A DNA stretch of 8,640 nt from an uncultured Lachnospiraceae bacterium (lineage in GTDB: Bacteria; Bacillota; Clostridia; Lachnospirales; Lachnospiraceae), in assembly GCA_902764045.1 (NCBI GenBank), contig CACWUI010000047.1, positions 1 through 8,640 on the forward strand, read 5' to 3'. Positions 1 to 5,814 of the stretch are shown piece after piece. How positions within the stretch are numbered: the stretch's first letter is position 1; each line of letters begins with the position of its first letter. Under the pieces are notes generated by a model. That model had not been told where the DNA came from. It saw only the letters and a list, made by a program, of their open reading frames with translations, and did not search any database. A program made the position numbers and the translations under genes.

Positions 1-997
1 GATTGTTTCTTCCCTGACACAAGGCTTTGTTTTCAATAAAAAAAACCTCCGAATCGTCTTCAGATGTAACATTTGCCTGTGCATTTGCCTGTACAAACAA
101 TCCTCCTCCTGTATTGTACGCACTGTTTCCTATTATGGTTCCTCCGATCAGATTTAATACGGATTTATCTGCATAACCTGCACCGGTATTACTGATCAAA
201 AGAGCATTACCTACGTTCCCCATGGATATACCACCACCTGTATATCCTGATGTATTATTGCTTATTACACCATCCGACATATTCATGGTTGATGACGTCC
301 CCACAAACACACCACCACCGGCTGAGTTCATGTCTCCGTCTGTCCCGGCAGTGTTTCCTGTAATTGTTCCGCCGTTCATATTTAAGGTTCCTTTTTGGAT
401 AACACCTATCCCGCCACCCATAAGAGCATAGCAGTTTCTTATTACGGCTCCGTCTTCCATGTTCATGACACCACCGTCAATCTTTACTGCTCCACCGATA
501 TTGGTAAATTTGTTTCCGAAGTTCCCCTTTCTGTTATTTTCAATAACCGCTCCTTCTTTTAATGTAAGGGTTCCTTCTCTATCAACTCTGATCGCTGAAT
601 AGCAGTCATCAACATTATTTCCGTCAAATGTAAGATTACTTATTTCAAGATTTCCTCCTGCCGCAACAACGGCAAAATTCCCGGTATAACCGGACGCCCT
701 TACAAACGGTTTGTTATCTGCATCGGACATGTCCCAGGTTTCCTCAGAACTTACCGTAAGCTTTCCGGTTATCTGTATTTCTTTTACGGAATCATCCTTT
801 GCCAGTTCCTTTGCCCTCTCAAAGGATCGTACGGCACTTTCAGCAGAGGTTCCGCCGTTGGAATCATTCCCCGTTTCTCCGTTTAGGTATATTTTTTTTT
901 CGGACTCATCCCCGTATGCGGGAACAGCTCCAAACACTGAGGCGCCTACGGTAAGGGCGGATATCACCGTAAGGGCCTTCTTCACATGAGACTTCAT
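1..997 (-). CDS. Secreted parallel beta-helix repeat surface protein (3' end beyond window)
   Basis: The frame is open without a stop from an ATG at 995-997 to the window edge, giving 332 residues; the C-terminus is missing. The start is supported by AGGAGAG at 1008-1014. Residues 1-27 look like a Sec signal peptide: KK near the N-terminus, a hydrophobic stretch, then V-P-A before a charged mature region (DESEKK). From about residue 143 a degenerate repeat recurs with cores TLTLKEGAVIENN (143), VMNMEDGAVIRNC (177), TLNMNGGTITGNT (204), TMNMSDGVISNNT (237) and VLNLIGGTIIGNS (280), separated by GGG(I/V/L)-type turns. Spacing is 27-43 residues. This is the signature of right-handed parallel beta-helix proteins resembling Pmp/adhesin-like repeats. 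It probably acts outside the cell or on the wall; any anchor would be in the missing part. Enzyme activity (for example a polysaccharide lyase) cannot be excluded, but the Gly/Asn repeats favour a structural or adhesive role. Confidence 0.85.
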   Translation of the reverse strand, partial: MKSHVKKALTVISALTVGASVFGAVPAYGDESEKKIYLNGETGNDSNGGTSAESAVRSFERAKELAKDDSVKEIQITGKLTVSSEETWDMSDADNKPFVRASGYTGNFAVVAAGGNLEISNLTFDGNNVDDCYSAIRVDREGTLTLKEGAVIENNRKGNFGNKFTNIGGAVKIDGGVMNMEDGAVIRNCYALMGGGIGVIQKGTLNMNGGTITGNTAGTDGDMNSAGGGVFVGTSSTMNMSDGVISNNTSGYTGGGISMGNVGNALLISNTGAGYADKSVLNLIGGTIIGNSAYNTGGGLFVQANAQANVTSEDDSEVFFIENKALCQGRNN

Positions 998-1033
998 ACT
1001 TCAGTAACTCTCCTTTCAACTAAAACAACAAAC

Positions 1034-1058
1034 AAATCAAACTGAACCGATTTGATTT
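1034..1058. promoter_or_regulatory. Perfect 8-bp inverted repeat in the 5' leader of the beta-helix gene (possible operator)
   Basis: AAATCAAA at 1034-1041 and TTTGATTT at 1051-1058 form a perfect inverted repeat with a 9-bp spacer, placed just downstream of the predicted transcription start and upstream of the ribosome binding site. A third TTTGATT copy (1071-1077) overlaps the -10 box. This fits an operator, but the arms are AT-rich and the regulator is unknown. Confidence 0.3.
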
Positions 1059-1074
1059 TATTATATTCCGTTTG

Positions 1075-1103
1075 ATTATAAATCTTTTTTTTCTGCAATT
1101 CAA
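1075..1103 (-). promoter_or_regulatory. Sigma-A promoter for the beta-helix gene
   Basis: On the minus strand, TTGAAT (1098-1103) and TATAAT (1075-1080) are exactly 17 bp apart: a perfect -10 and a 4/6 -35. The predicted start near 1068 gives a leader of about 70 nt. The surface protein is therefore probably transcribed independently of the upstream protease gene. Confidence 0.65.
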
Positions 1104-1110
1104 CTCCCGA

Positions 1111-1548
1111 TCATTTTCGCATTTTCGCGATCCTTCCCCGGGCTTTCATATAGATCTTACGGATGGGAAGTATGCCTGTCCAGGCATTTACATATAAGCG
1201 ATAAGCCGGATCCGTCACCTTGACGGTCTTCTTACCGTCCCTGATAACACCGGTCATTATCCCCAATACATCTTTTTCCCTCACATATTCTTTCTCCGTG
1301 CAGTTATCCCCGATGATAAGATAACCTCCGCCTCTTATAACATCCGATATCCGGTGAAGTACAAGATCACCGTTTGCCCGCTCAAAAAGCACGGCATCCC
1401 CCTTATGAAACCGTTTGCCTTTCTTTTTCTTTTTTATGATCATCACGTCCCTGCCCTCACGAAGCAGCGGAAGCATGCTGGTCCCCTTGTTGGGAAAAAT
1501 AATGTTGCCGTTTTTAAGAAGTTCCTCTTTTATTGAAGTATTCTTCAT
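1111..1548 (-). CDS. S24/S26-family signal-peptidase-like serine protease, soluble
   Basis: 145 residues. The nucleophile box is GTSMLPLLREG (22-32), with Ser24 in the S-x-M-x-P motif. It is followed by KGDAVLF (49-55), a VLHRI box with His65 (63-67), and GDN (80-82). Box order and spacing match type I signal peptidases. A His sits where bacterial enzymes carry the Lys base, as in the SipW/ER-type (S26B) branch. No N-terminal transmembrane helix is visible, although the C-terminal part (about 115-140) is hydrophobic and basic and could touch the membrane. The ATG lies 5 bp after the kinase stop codon, with GAGAGG in the end of the kinase gene as ribosome binding site, so the two are co-transcribed. 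The position next to a peptide-modification locus suggests leader removal or processing of the small Cys-rich peptide; that role is inference. The family call is firm. Confidence 0.85.
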   Translation of the reverse strand: MKNTSIKEELLKNGNIIFPNKGTSMLPLLREGRDVMIIKKKKKGKRFHKGDAVLFERANGDLVLHRISDVIRGGGYLIIGDNCTEKEYVREKDVLGIMTGVIRDGKKTVKVTDPAYRLYVNAWTGILPIRKIYMKARGRIAKMRK

Positions 1549-1553
1549 CCCTT

Positions 1554-2312
1554 TTACCTCTCTGACTGATCTAAAAGCCCTTTTAATCCCTCATAAGCCT
1601 CGACGGCCGATACATCGTTTAAAGCACAATAAACCCTTTTTACAGGCACATTTTCCAAAAGCCTGTCTGTCAGTTCCAAAGTCTTCGCCGCAGATCCCGC
1701 AGATGCGCCCTTAAATGTCTGCTGCGTGAGGATCTTCCACCTTTCGGAGTCGTCCGTATCCTCAACATATGTCCTTCCCGTTTCCGAACGCACTATCTCG
1801 CACATGACTTTAAGAGGCGCTTTTGTGTTGGTATTGATCCCGTTTTTTCCGGACCATGGCGTGCCGTATATATATGCCCCGTCTTTACCGGCTTTGATCA
1901 GCGGCTTATCATCATTGATCATAACAACACGACCGCCAAAAGTCTTTTGCCAAAGGGAAGCATGGGTGGATTTCCCCACACCGCTGTCCGCAAGAAGCAG
2001 GATTCCATTTCCGTCAAATGAAAAGGCCGAACCGTGTATAAGGAGCACGTCCCTTTCGGGCATTACCGTCGCCACTTTTCTGTAAATGGCAAGTAACTCC
2101 AGATATGAATCGGGATAATCCTTTGGTATGTCAAGATCGTTTTTATTTCCTGTCTCTCTTTCAAAGTCAATATCCGACTGCGATATGGTTATGGTTGCAG
2201 ACTCCGGCTTTTCGGTCAGATAATCCCTGCAGAATTCAAATGCGCAGTCGTAGATCGCTTTTATGCGAAAAACTTCCCCCGCCAGTTCAATATTAAAATC
2301 TCTGTCAGTCAA
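1554..2312 (-). CDS. HPr kinase/PEP carboxykinase-like ATPase (HprK-like C-terminal domain)
   Basis: 252 residues. The Walker A loop is DSGVGKST (109-116), preceded by IHGSAF and LLLA strands. A Walker-B-like INDDKPLI (132-139) and the GTPWSGK segment (150-156) follow, the arrangement seen in HprK-related small kinases. The classical N-terminal HprK domain is absent and residues 1-85 are poorly conserved, so this is not the canonical carbon-catabolite HPr kinase. Stand-alone HprK-like proteins occur in RiPP clusters; a homologue phosphorylates the lasso peptide paeninodin. By analogy it may phosphorylate the nearby 47-residue peptide (Ser26, Thr24 or Ser3) or act as an ATP-dependent accessory factor; this is inference. 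The start is TTG with a perfect AGGAGG 5 nt upstream. Downstream it is operonic with the S26 protease (5-bp gap); upstream a terminator separates it from the peptide gene. Confidence 0.85.
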   Translation of the reverse strand: MTDRDFNIELAGEVFRIKAIYDCAFEFCRDYLTEKPESATITISQSDIDFERETGNKNDLDIPKDYPDSYLELLAIYRKVATVMPERDVLLIHGSAFSFDGNGILLLADSGVGKSTHASLWQKTFGGRVVMINDDKPLIKAGKDGAYIYGTPWSGKNGINTNTKAPLKVMCEIVRSETGRTYVEDTDDSERWKILTQQTFKGASAGSAAKTLELTDRLLENVPVKRVYCALNDVSAVEAYEGLKGLLDQSER

Positions 2313-2317
2313 AAAAA

Positions 2318-2323
2318 CCTCCT
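2318..2323 (-). promoter_or_regulatory. Ribosome binding site fixing the TTG start of the HprK-like gene
   Basis: AGGAGG on the minus strand lies 5 nt before TTG (2310-2312). No ATG lies in frame nearby and the protein's conserved N-terminal strands follow at once, so the TTG start is favoured. Confidence 0.65.
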
Positions 2324-2364
2324 GAAAAGTAAGCCGTGTTGAGATTTATTGTTTCTTAAGTATC

Positions 2365-2397
2365 AAAAAGGAGACAGAGAACCGTCCCCCTGTCTCC
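2365..2397 (-). terminator. Rho-independent terminator after the precursor peptide gene (REP-like hairpin)
   Basis: In minus-strand sense GGAGACAG (2390-2397) pairs perfectly with CTGTCTCC (2370-2377) around a 12-nt loop, followed directly by TTTTT (2365-2369). The loop could extend the stem with G-U pairs. It lies 30 bp after the peptide stop codon, so it should end the short peptide transcript and lower, without necessarily abolishing, read-through into the kinase and protease genes. The hairpin sequence resembles dispersed palindromes that I recall from other Clostridia. Confidence 0.7.
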
Positions 2398-2427
2398 CTG
2401 ACTTATATATACACGGACAACCCGGCA

Positions 2428-2571
2428 TTAAGGATTATACTGATAGTCCTTTTCACACTCTCCGGGCTCGTTACATCCACAATCATAACAATTGCTCTTT
2501 GTAATAATATCTCTCTCGTCTATCTCGAGAATCTCCATGTCCATTGCTACGTATTTTTTCTTAGAATCCAT
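2428..2571 (-). CDS. Candidate RiPP precursor peptide, 47 aa, Cys-rich C-terminus
   Basis: An ATG at 2569-2571 opens a 47-codon frame ending in TAA at 2428-2430. GGGG (2578-2581), 6 nt upstream, serves as ribosome binding site, and a near-consensus promoter lies about 50 bp upstream. The N-terminal half is charged and leader-like: KKKYVAMDMEILEIDERD. Next come IITKSN (22-27) and a core CYDCGCNEPGEC, with Cys at 28, 31, 33 and 39 and a tail rich in Asp, Tyr and Asn. There is no signal peptide or membrane segment. Its place directly between a radical SAM/SPASM maturase and an HprK-like kinase plus protease, with a PqqD-like chaperone in the same locus, strongly suggests that it is the modified substrate. 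The number and spacing of Cys do not fit SCIFF (six Cys). Thioether formation from these Cys would be the default hypothesis. Alternatively it could be a small metal-binding protein. Confidence 0.78.
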   Translation of the reverse strand: MDSKKKYVAMDMEILEIDERDIITKSNCYDCGCNEPGECEKDYQYNP

Positions 2572-2619
2572 ATTGCACCCCTTTGATCCGCATTATTAAA
2601 ATCTGTAAATATGTATAAC

Positions 2620-2648
2620 ACTATATATCAGAACAGGTTTTATGTCAA
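2620..2648 (-). promoter_or_regulatory. Near-consensus sigma-A promoter for the precursor peptide
   Basis: On the minus strand, TTGACA (2643-2648) and TATAGT (2620-2625) are exactly 17 bp apart: a perfect -35 and a 5/6 -10. The -35 box contains the TGA stop codon of the radical SAM gene. The predicted start near 2613 gives a leader of about 42 nt. With the terminator at 2365-2397 it defines a monocistronic peptide transcript of roughly 250 nt, expected to be more abundant than the maturase mRNA. Confidence 0.75.
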
Positions 2649-4030
2649 CAGATTTCATCCCCTGAAACTTCCGTTAAATCCACATTTTTTGTCCCTTTTC
2701 GATTAATAAATTCGTGGTTTTTAATGATCTGACTTTCTTTTCTTAATATGTATTCCCTTTGCTCAGATTCATCACAGGGATGCGATACGGGGCAGCCCTC
2801 AATACGGTAGCAGACGGGTCTTACGGGACAACTGCCGCAAAGTTTTCCTTCCTGCATTCTTTTTTTCCAGAGATCTGCTGCCGCCACATCTATTCCTTCA
2901 TTCAGACTGCCCGCAAGTCTGTCATAAATATGATGCTCGCACTTCATAAGGGCTCCTGAAGGACTTATCCCTAAGTGATCGTCATTATCTGCCATACAGC
3001 CTCCCGTACGGGTATGCAGGTTTTTAATCCTGCCCCGGTCAAGACCGATTACCGCTAATTTTTTACCGGCAGCAATAAGCTTCCCGGACAGATCTTTTTT
3101 TAAGCAGGCGTCCTTTTTTTCGGTTTCCTGAAAGAGACCGCTGACATAAGCGCTTATATTCTGATCTTCCGAAAAAAGTCTGACAAGTTCATCAATAAGC
3201 ATCATGGTATCCTCAAAATTATCTACCCCCATATTCAGCCTGATGTTTACACGAACCCCCGCATAAGCCAGATCTTCTATGTTTCCGATAACTCTTTCAT
3301 AGGGGTTGCGGTCAGCATCTTTATAAGCCTTGACCTTATTGTAGATATCCTCTGTCCCGTCCAGAGTTATCTGGATATTTTTTAAATGCCATTTATCCAC
3401 GGCTTTTTTTATCAGATCAGGATCAAACAAATATCCGTTGCTGGTCATGACGGATGCGTATTCAATCCCCTTTTCCTTGAGTCCGTCGCAGATGATATCC
3501 ATAACCCGGGTGTTCATCATGGGCTCTCCGCCAAACCAGGAAAGGGTCACCTTGCCGTCACCCTTGTTTTTTTCAATAAAATCAACGGTTTTTCCGGCTG
3601 TCTCATCGGACATGTTTTCTTTTTTTATCCCTGCCTCGTAACAGTAAAAGCATCTTGCGTTGCAATCCGTAGTGGTAAGGATCTTATAGGAATTAACACC
3701 CTTTTTATTGTCAAAAAGCTTCATGGCGCTTCGTAATTCCTCAAGAAGCCGGACATCATCCGTATCCTCCGGAACCATGAACCAGTCAGAGACCAGTTCT
3801 TTAAGCAGACCGGAAGAAAACCCGGACAGGGGACAGTTTTCAGCATGATACTCCCCGTCACAAACATACACTGTTTTCCCGGTCATGTAATTGTGCAACA
3901 GGGTATCCTCTCCTGCATATATAAACGCACACCATGAAAGCAGGCGATATGAAGCCCCTTCCTCATACTCCTGCTTTCCCAATATCTTTTCTATAATGCT
4001 ATCTGCTTCCGTAAGTACTTTCATGATCAT
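2645..4030 (-). CDS. Radical SAM/SPASM peptide maturase
   Basis: 461 residues. The radical SAM motif is TDCNARCFYCYE: Cys123, Cys127 and Cys130 (CX3CX2C) bind the catalytic [4Fe-4S] cluster and S-adenosylmethionine. WFGGEP (165-170) is the GGEP SAM-binding motif, and TSNGYLF (196-202) and ITLDGTEDIYN (221-231) are typical core strands of SPASM maturases. The C-terminal SPASM region has Cys345, Cys364, Cys398, Cys401, Cys407, Cys413 and Cys419, enough for two auxiliary clusters. The C398-X2-C401-X5-C407-X5-C413 run differs slightly from the common CX2CX5CX3C. Residues 1-110 form an N-terminal region without a motif I recognise. The ATG overlaps the pqqD-like stop codon (ATGA), so translation is coupled. 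The likely job is radical crosslinking of the adjacent Cys-rich peptide in the cytoplasm. Family is certain; substrate and bond type are inferred. Confidence 0.93.
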   Translation of the reverse strand: MIMKVLTEADSIIEKILGKQEYEEGASYRLLSWCAFIYAGEDTLLHNYMTGKTVYVCDGEYHAENCPLSGFSSGLLKELVSDWFMVPEDTDDVRLLEELRSAMKLFDNKKGVNSYKILTTTDCNARCFYCYEAGIKKENMSDETAGKTVDFIEKNKGDGKVTLSWFGGEPMMNTRVMDIICDGLKEKGIEYASVMTSNGYLFDPDLIKKAVDKWHLKNIQITLDGTEDIYNKVKAYKDADRNPYERVIGNIEDLAYAGVRVNIRLNMGVDNFEDTMMLIDELVRLFSEDQNISAYVSGLFQETEKKDACLKKDLSGKLIAAGKKLAVIGLDRGRIKNLHTRTGGCMADNDDHLGISPSGALMKCEHHIYDRLAGSLNEGIDVAAADLWKKRMQEGKLCGSCPVRPVCYRIEGCPVSHPCDESEQREYILRKESQIIKNHEFINRKGTKNVDLTEVSGDEIC

Positions 4031-4293
4031 CTGTTTATGGCATTTATACTGTCCAGTTTTTCAAGAACATCGTCAAGATCCTTTGCCATCACGTCCTCGG
4101 GAGCATCATAGGTCGCCTTTAACTTTTCCAGGATCTCATCTCTTGTGGTCTCTTCTTTTAAACAGTCCACCACAAATGCTGCAGTGGAATTACTCCTGAC
4201 TATCCCGCGAAAGTCGGTGTCCGCACTTCCTATAGGAACCATTACCTGTCCCTTAGCTATTTTCTGGGTGCAAAATCCCTCTTTTAACTTCAT
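4027..4293 (-). CDS. PqqD-family peptide-binding chaperone (RRE)
   Basis: 88 residues, the usual size of stand-alone PqqD-like proteins. The N-terminal strands read VMVPIGSADTDFRGIVRSNS (18-37), matching the family pattern in which P-[IV]-G is followed by F-x-G-[IV]-[IV]-x-x-N. Then come AAFVVDCL, the helix EETTRDEILEKL (47-58), a Y-D/E-A segment and a C-terminal helix DVMAKDLDDVLEKLDS. These proteins bind the leader of a RiPP precursor and present it to the radical SAM enzyme. The gene is first in its operon. AGGAG at 4304-4308 lies about 10 nt before the ATG, a promoter sits at 4333-4360, and the stop codon overlaps the maturase start by 4 nt. It should act in the cytoplasm on the 47-residue peptide encoded downstream. 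Confidence 0.9.
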   Translation of the reverse strand: MKLKEGFCTQKIAKGQVMVPIGSADTDFRGIVRSNSTAAFVVDCLKEETTRDEILEKLKATYDAPEDVMAKDLDDVLEKLDSINAINR

Positions 4294-4319
4294 TGTCTAA
4301 AATCTCCTAAGGTAAATTG

Positions 4320-4328
4320 TGTTATAAT
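4320..4328 (+). promoter_or_regulatory. Extended -10 promoter for the nucleotidyltransferase gene
   Basis: TGTTATAAT on the plus strand is an extended -10 (TGnTATAAT) with a perfect hexamer; no good -35 is seen 16-18 bp upstream. The predicted start near 4335 gives a leader of about 38 nt. It lies only 4 bp from the -10 of the opposing pqqD promoter. Confidence 0.5.
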
Positions 4329-4332
4329 CTCA

Positions 4333-4360
4333 ATCATAGTTTTTTCAGAAAAAAAGTCAA
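4333..4360 (-). promoter_or_regulatory. Sigma-A promoter for the pqqD-like/radical SAM operon
   Basis: On the minus strand, TTGACT (4355-4360) and TATGAT (4333-4338) are 16 bp apart, each 5/6 to consensus. The predicted start near 4326 gives a leader of about 33 nt carrying AGGAG. Confidence 0.6.
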
Positions 4361-4372
4361 CAGGTAAAACAA

Positions 4373-5554
4373 ATGAAATACACGCTTAAGAAATCCTCAA
4401 AGAAACTCTTATACCTGCTTGCCTGCGCATTAAATGAGCAGGCACCGGTCATACAATCCATTTCCGAAGCCGATGAAAAAAAGATTTTTTCCCTTGCACA
4501 TATGCACGGTGTTGCTTCAATGGCATACTCCGCGATCCGGGGTAATGATTCCTTAAAAAATCATTTTTCCGAAAGCACTTTGGAGAAATTCAAAAAGGCT
4601 TCAGACTCCGCTTTCAAAAAACGGGCGCTTCTTGATATGGAACGGGATATTATCTTTCTTAATCTTGAACAGATGGGCATATGGTACTGTCCCCTAAAGG
4701 GAATAATCATACAGGATCTTTATCCTGAATACGGAATGAGGGAAATGGCTGATAATGACATTTTGTTTGATGAAGGTAAACGTGACGAGTTGCGTAAGCT
4801 TTTGACTTCCCGCGGTTACAGTCTTGACTTTGAGGGCGTGACCAATCACGACGAATATGTAAAGGAGCCTGTTTACAATTACGAGTTTCATACAAGGCTT
4901 TTTATGCATACCTTCAGCACAGTTTTTACAGACTATTACGATGATATAAAGAACAGGCTGATAAAGGACGAAGGTAATAAATACGGCTTTCATTTCGGCG
5001 ATGAGGATTTTTATATTTATTTTACGGCCCACGCATATAAACATTACAAAGAAGGAGGCACCGGATTTAAGACCCTGACAGATTATTTTGTGCTGAATAA
5101 AAGCTACGGGGATACACTTGATCGTAAATATATCAATACCGAACTGGATAAGCTTGGGATCAGGGATTTTGAAAATGATATGAGGCTTCTTTCTGAAAAG
5201 CTTTTTAAAGAACCGGCAAAAACTTTTGAAACTATAAGCCTGCTGTCGGAAAAGGAAAAAGAACTCCTTTCATTCATATCCCGCTCCGGGGCCTACGGAA
5301 CCGATGAGGAACGGGTCAGGGAAAAGGTCAGCCGGGTTACGGGAAGAAAAGATCAGCCGCTGAATACGGCAGACAAGATAAATTATTATTTTTCCAGGGT
5401 TTTTCCGGATATGAATTATTACAGGGAGGCGTATCCTTTTTTATATAAGCATAAGGGTCTTATTCCGTTTTTTGTGGTTTACAGGATGGTTTACAGACCT
5501 GTCGTAAACCGGAAGAAATTGGCTGAAGAATTGCGGACGGTTTTGCGGATGTAG
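4373..5554 (+). CDS. Nucleotidyltransferase family protein (NTP_transf_5-like, PF14907 type)
   Basis: 393 residues, the normal size for this family. The signature block is CPLKGIII (106-113) followed by LYPEYGMREMADNDILF (116-132). It corresponds to the family pattern LKG...LYP...R...D-x-D, with Asp127 and Asp129 as likely metal ligands. Further family features are YEFHTRLF (170-177) and a His-rich helix around FTAHAYKHYKEGG (217-229) leading to LTDYFVL (235-241). The C-terminus (about 355-393) is hydrophobic and basic. No signal peptide is seen. These proteins often sit in lasso and other RiPP or polysaccharide clusters, where they are thought to transfer a nucleotidyl group; the substrate here is unknown. 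The gene is divergent from the pqqD-like operon with overlapping promoters, which supports membership of the same locus. The ribosome binding site is weak (CAGG, 8 nt before ATG). Confidence 0.82.
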   Translation: MKYTLKKSSKKLLYLLACALNEQAPVIQSISEADEKKIFSLAHMHGVASMAYSAIRGNDSLKNHFSESTLEKFKKASDSAFKKRALLDMERDIIFLNLEQMGIWYCPLKGIIIQDLYPEYGMREMADNDILFDEGKRDELRKLLTSRGYSLDFEGVTNHDEYVKEPVYNYEFHTRLFMHTFSTVFTDYYDDIKNRLIKDEGNKYGFHFGDEDFYIYFTAHAYKHYKEGGTGFKTLTDYFVLNKSYGDTLDRKYINTELDKLGIRDFENDMRLLSEKLFKEPAKTFETISLLSEKEKELLSFISRSGAYGTDEERVREKVSRVTGRKDQPLNTADKINYYFSRVFPDMNYYREAYPFLYKHKGLIPFFVVYRMVYRPVVNRKKLAEELRTVLRM

Positions 5555-5596
5555 CACAGTCTCCGTAATACCGGCACATAAATTCATTCCATAATC

Positions 5597-5814
5597 GGTA
5601 AATACGTTTAAAACGTCCACATACAGGTATTCACACTGTATAATGCTCCCTACAAAATTTAATACCGAACCTGTTGTTATAAGCACAGAATAAAAGCATA
5701 AATGCTGCTTCGCAGCTATGCTTTCATTCTGTATAACAACAGAACCGGTATTATTTTTGTGGTCGCATTATAAGGTGCAAATACCTGTATGTGGACGTAT
5801 AAGACGTATTTACC
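5597..5814. repeat. 218-bp imperfect palindrome (long hairpin, MITE-like)
   Basis: The left arm (5597-5700) and right arm (5717-5814) are inverted copies. The outer 35 bp match at 32 positions, starting GGTAAATACGT and running through ACGTCCACATACAGGTATT. Inner blocks TATAATGC, TAATACCG, CTGTTGTTAT, ACAGAAT and AAAGCATA are also shared, with a few short indels. The centre is a small hairpin GCTGC-TTC-GCAGC (5704-5716). No transposase and no obvious target-site duplication are seen. It fills almost the whole space between two convergent genes, so its RNA hairpin could end or stabilise both transcripts. The right end includes the TAA of the DUF1934 gene. Confidence 0.85.

Noticed and set aside
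222..989. Plus-strand open frames rich in Pro and Ser (222-431, 711-989)
   Set aside because: They are antisense to the Gly/Asn-rich repeat frame of the beta-helix protein, lack ribosome binding sites, and the Pro/Ser richness is the complement of Gly/Thr codons.
1081..1130. Terminator after the S26 protease gene
   Set aside because: There is a run of A on the minus strand but no convincing stem, and the stretch is better explained as the promoter spacer of the beta-helix gene.
1554..2312. Canonical HPr kinase/phosphorylase (hprK)
   Set aside because: The N-terminal HprK domain is missing and the gene lies among peptide-modification genes, so only an HprK-like kinase domain is claimed.
2428..2571. 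Peptide as a SCIFF or lasso precursor
   Set aside because: SCIFF peptides have six Cys in about 45 residues and this has four; no lasso cyclase or B1/B2 proteins are present.
5695..5722. Central hairpin of the palindrome as a stand-alone rho-independent terminator
   Set aside because: The stem is interrupted by a 3-nt bulge and is not followed by a clean T tract on either strand, so termination is only a possible role of the whole element.
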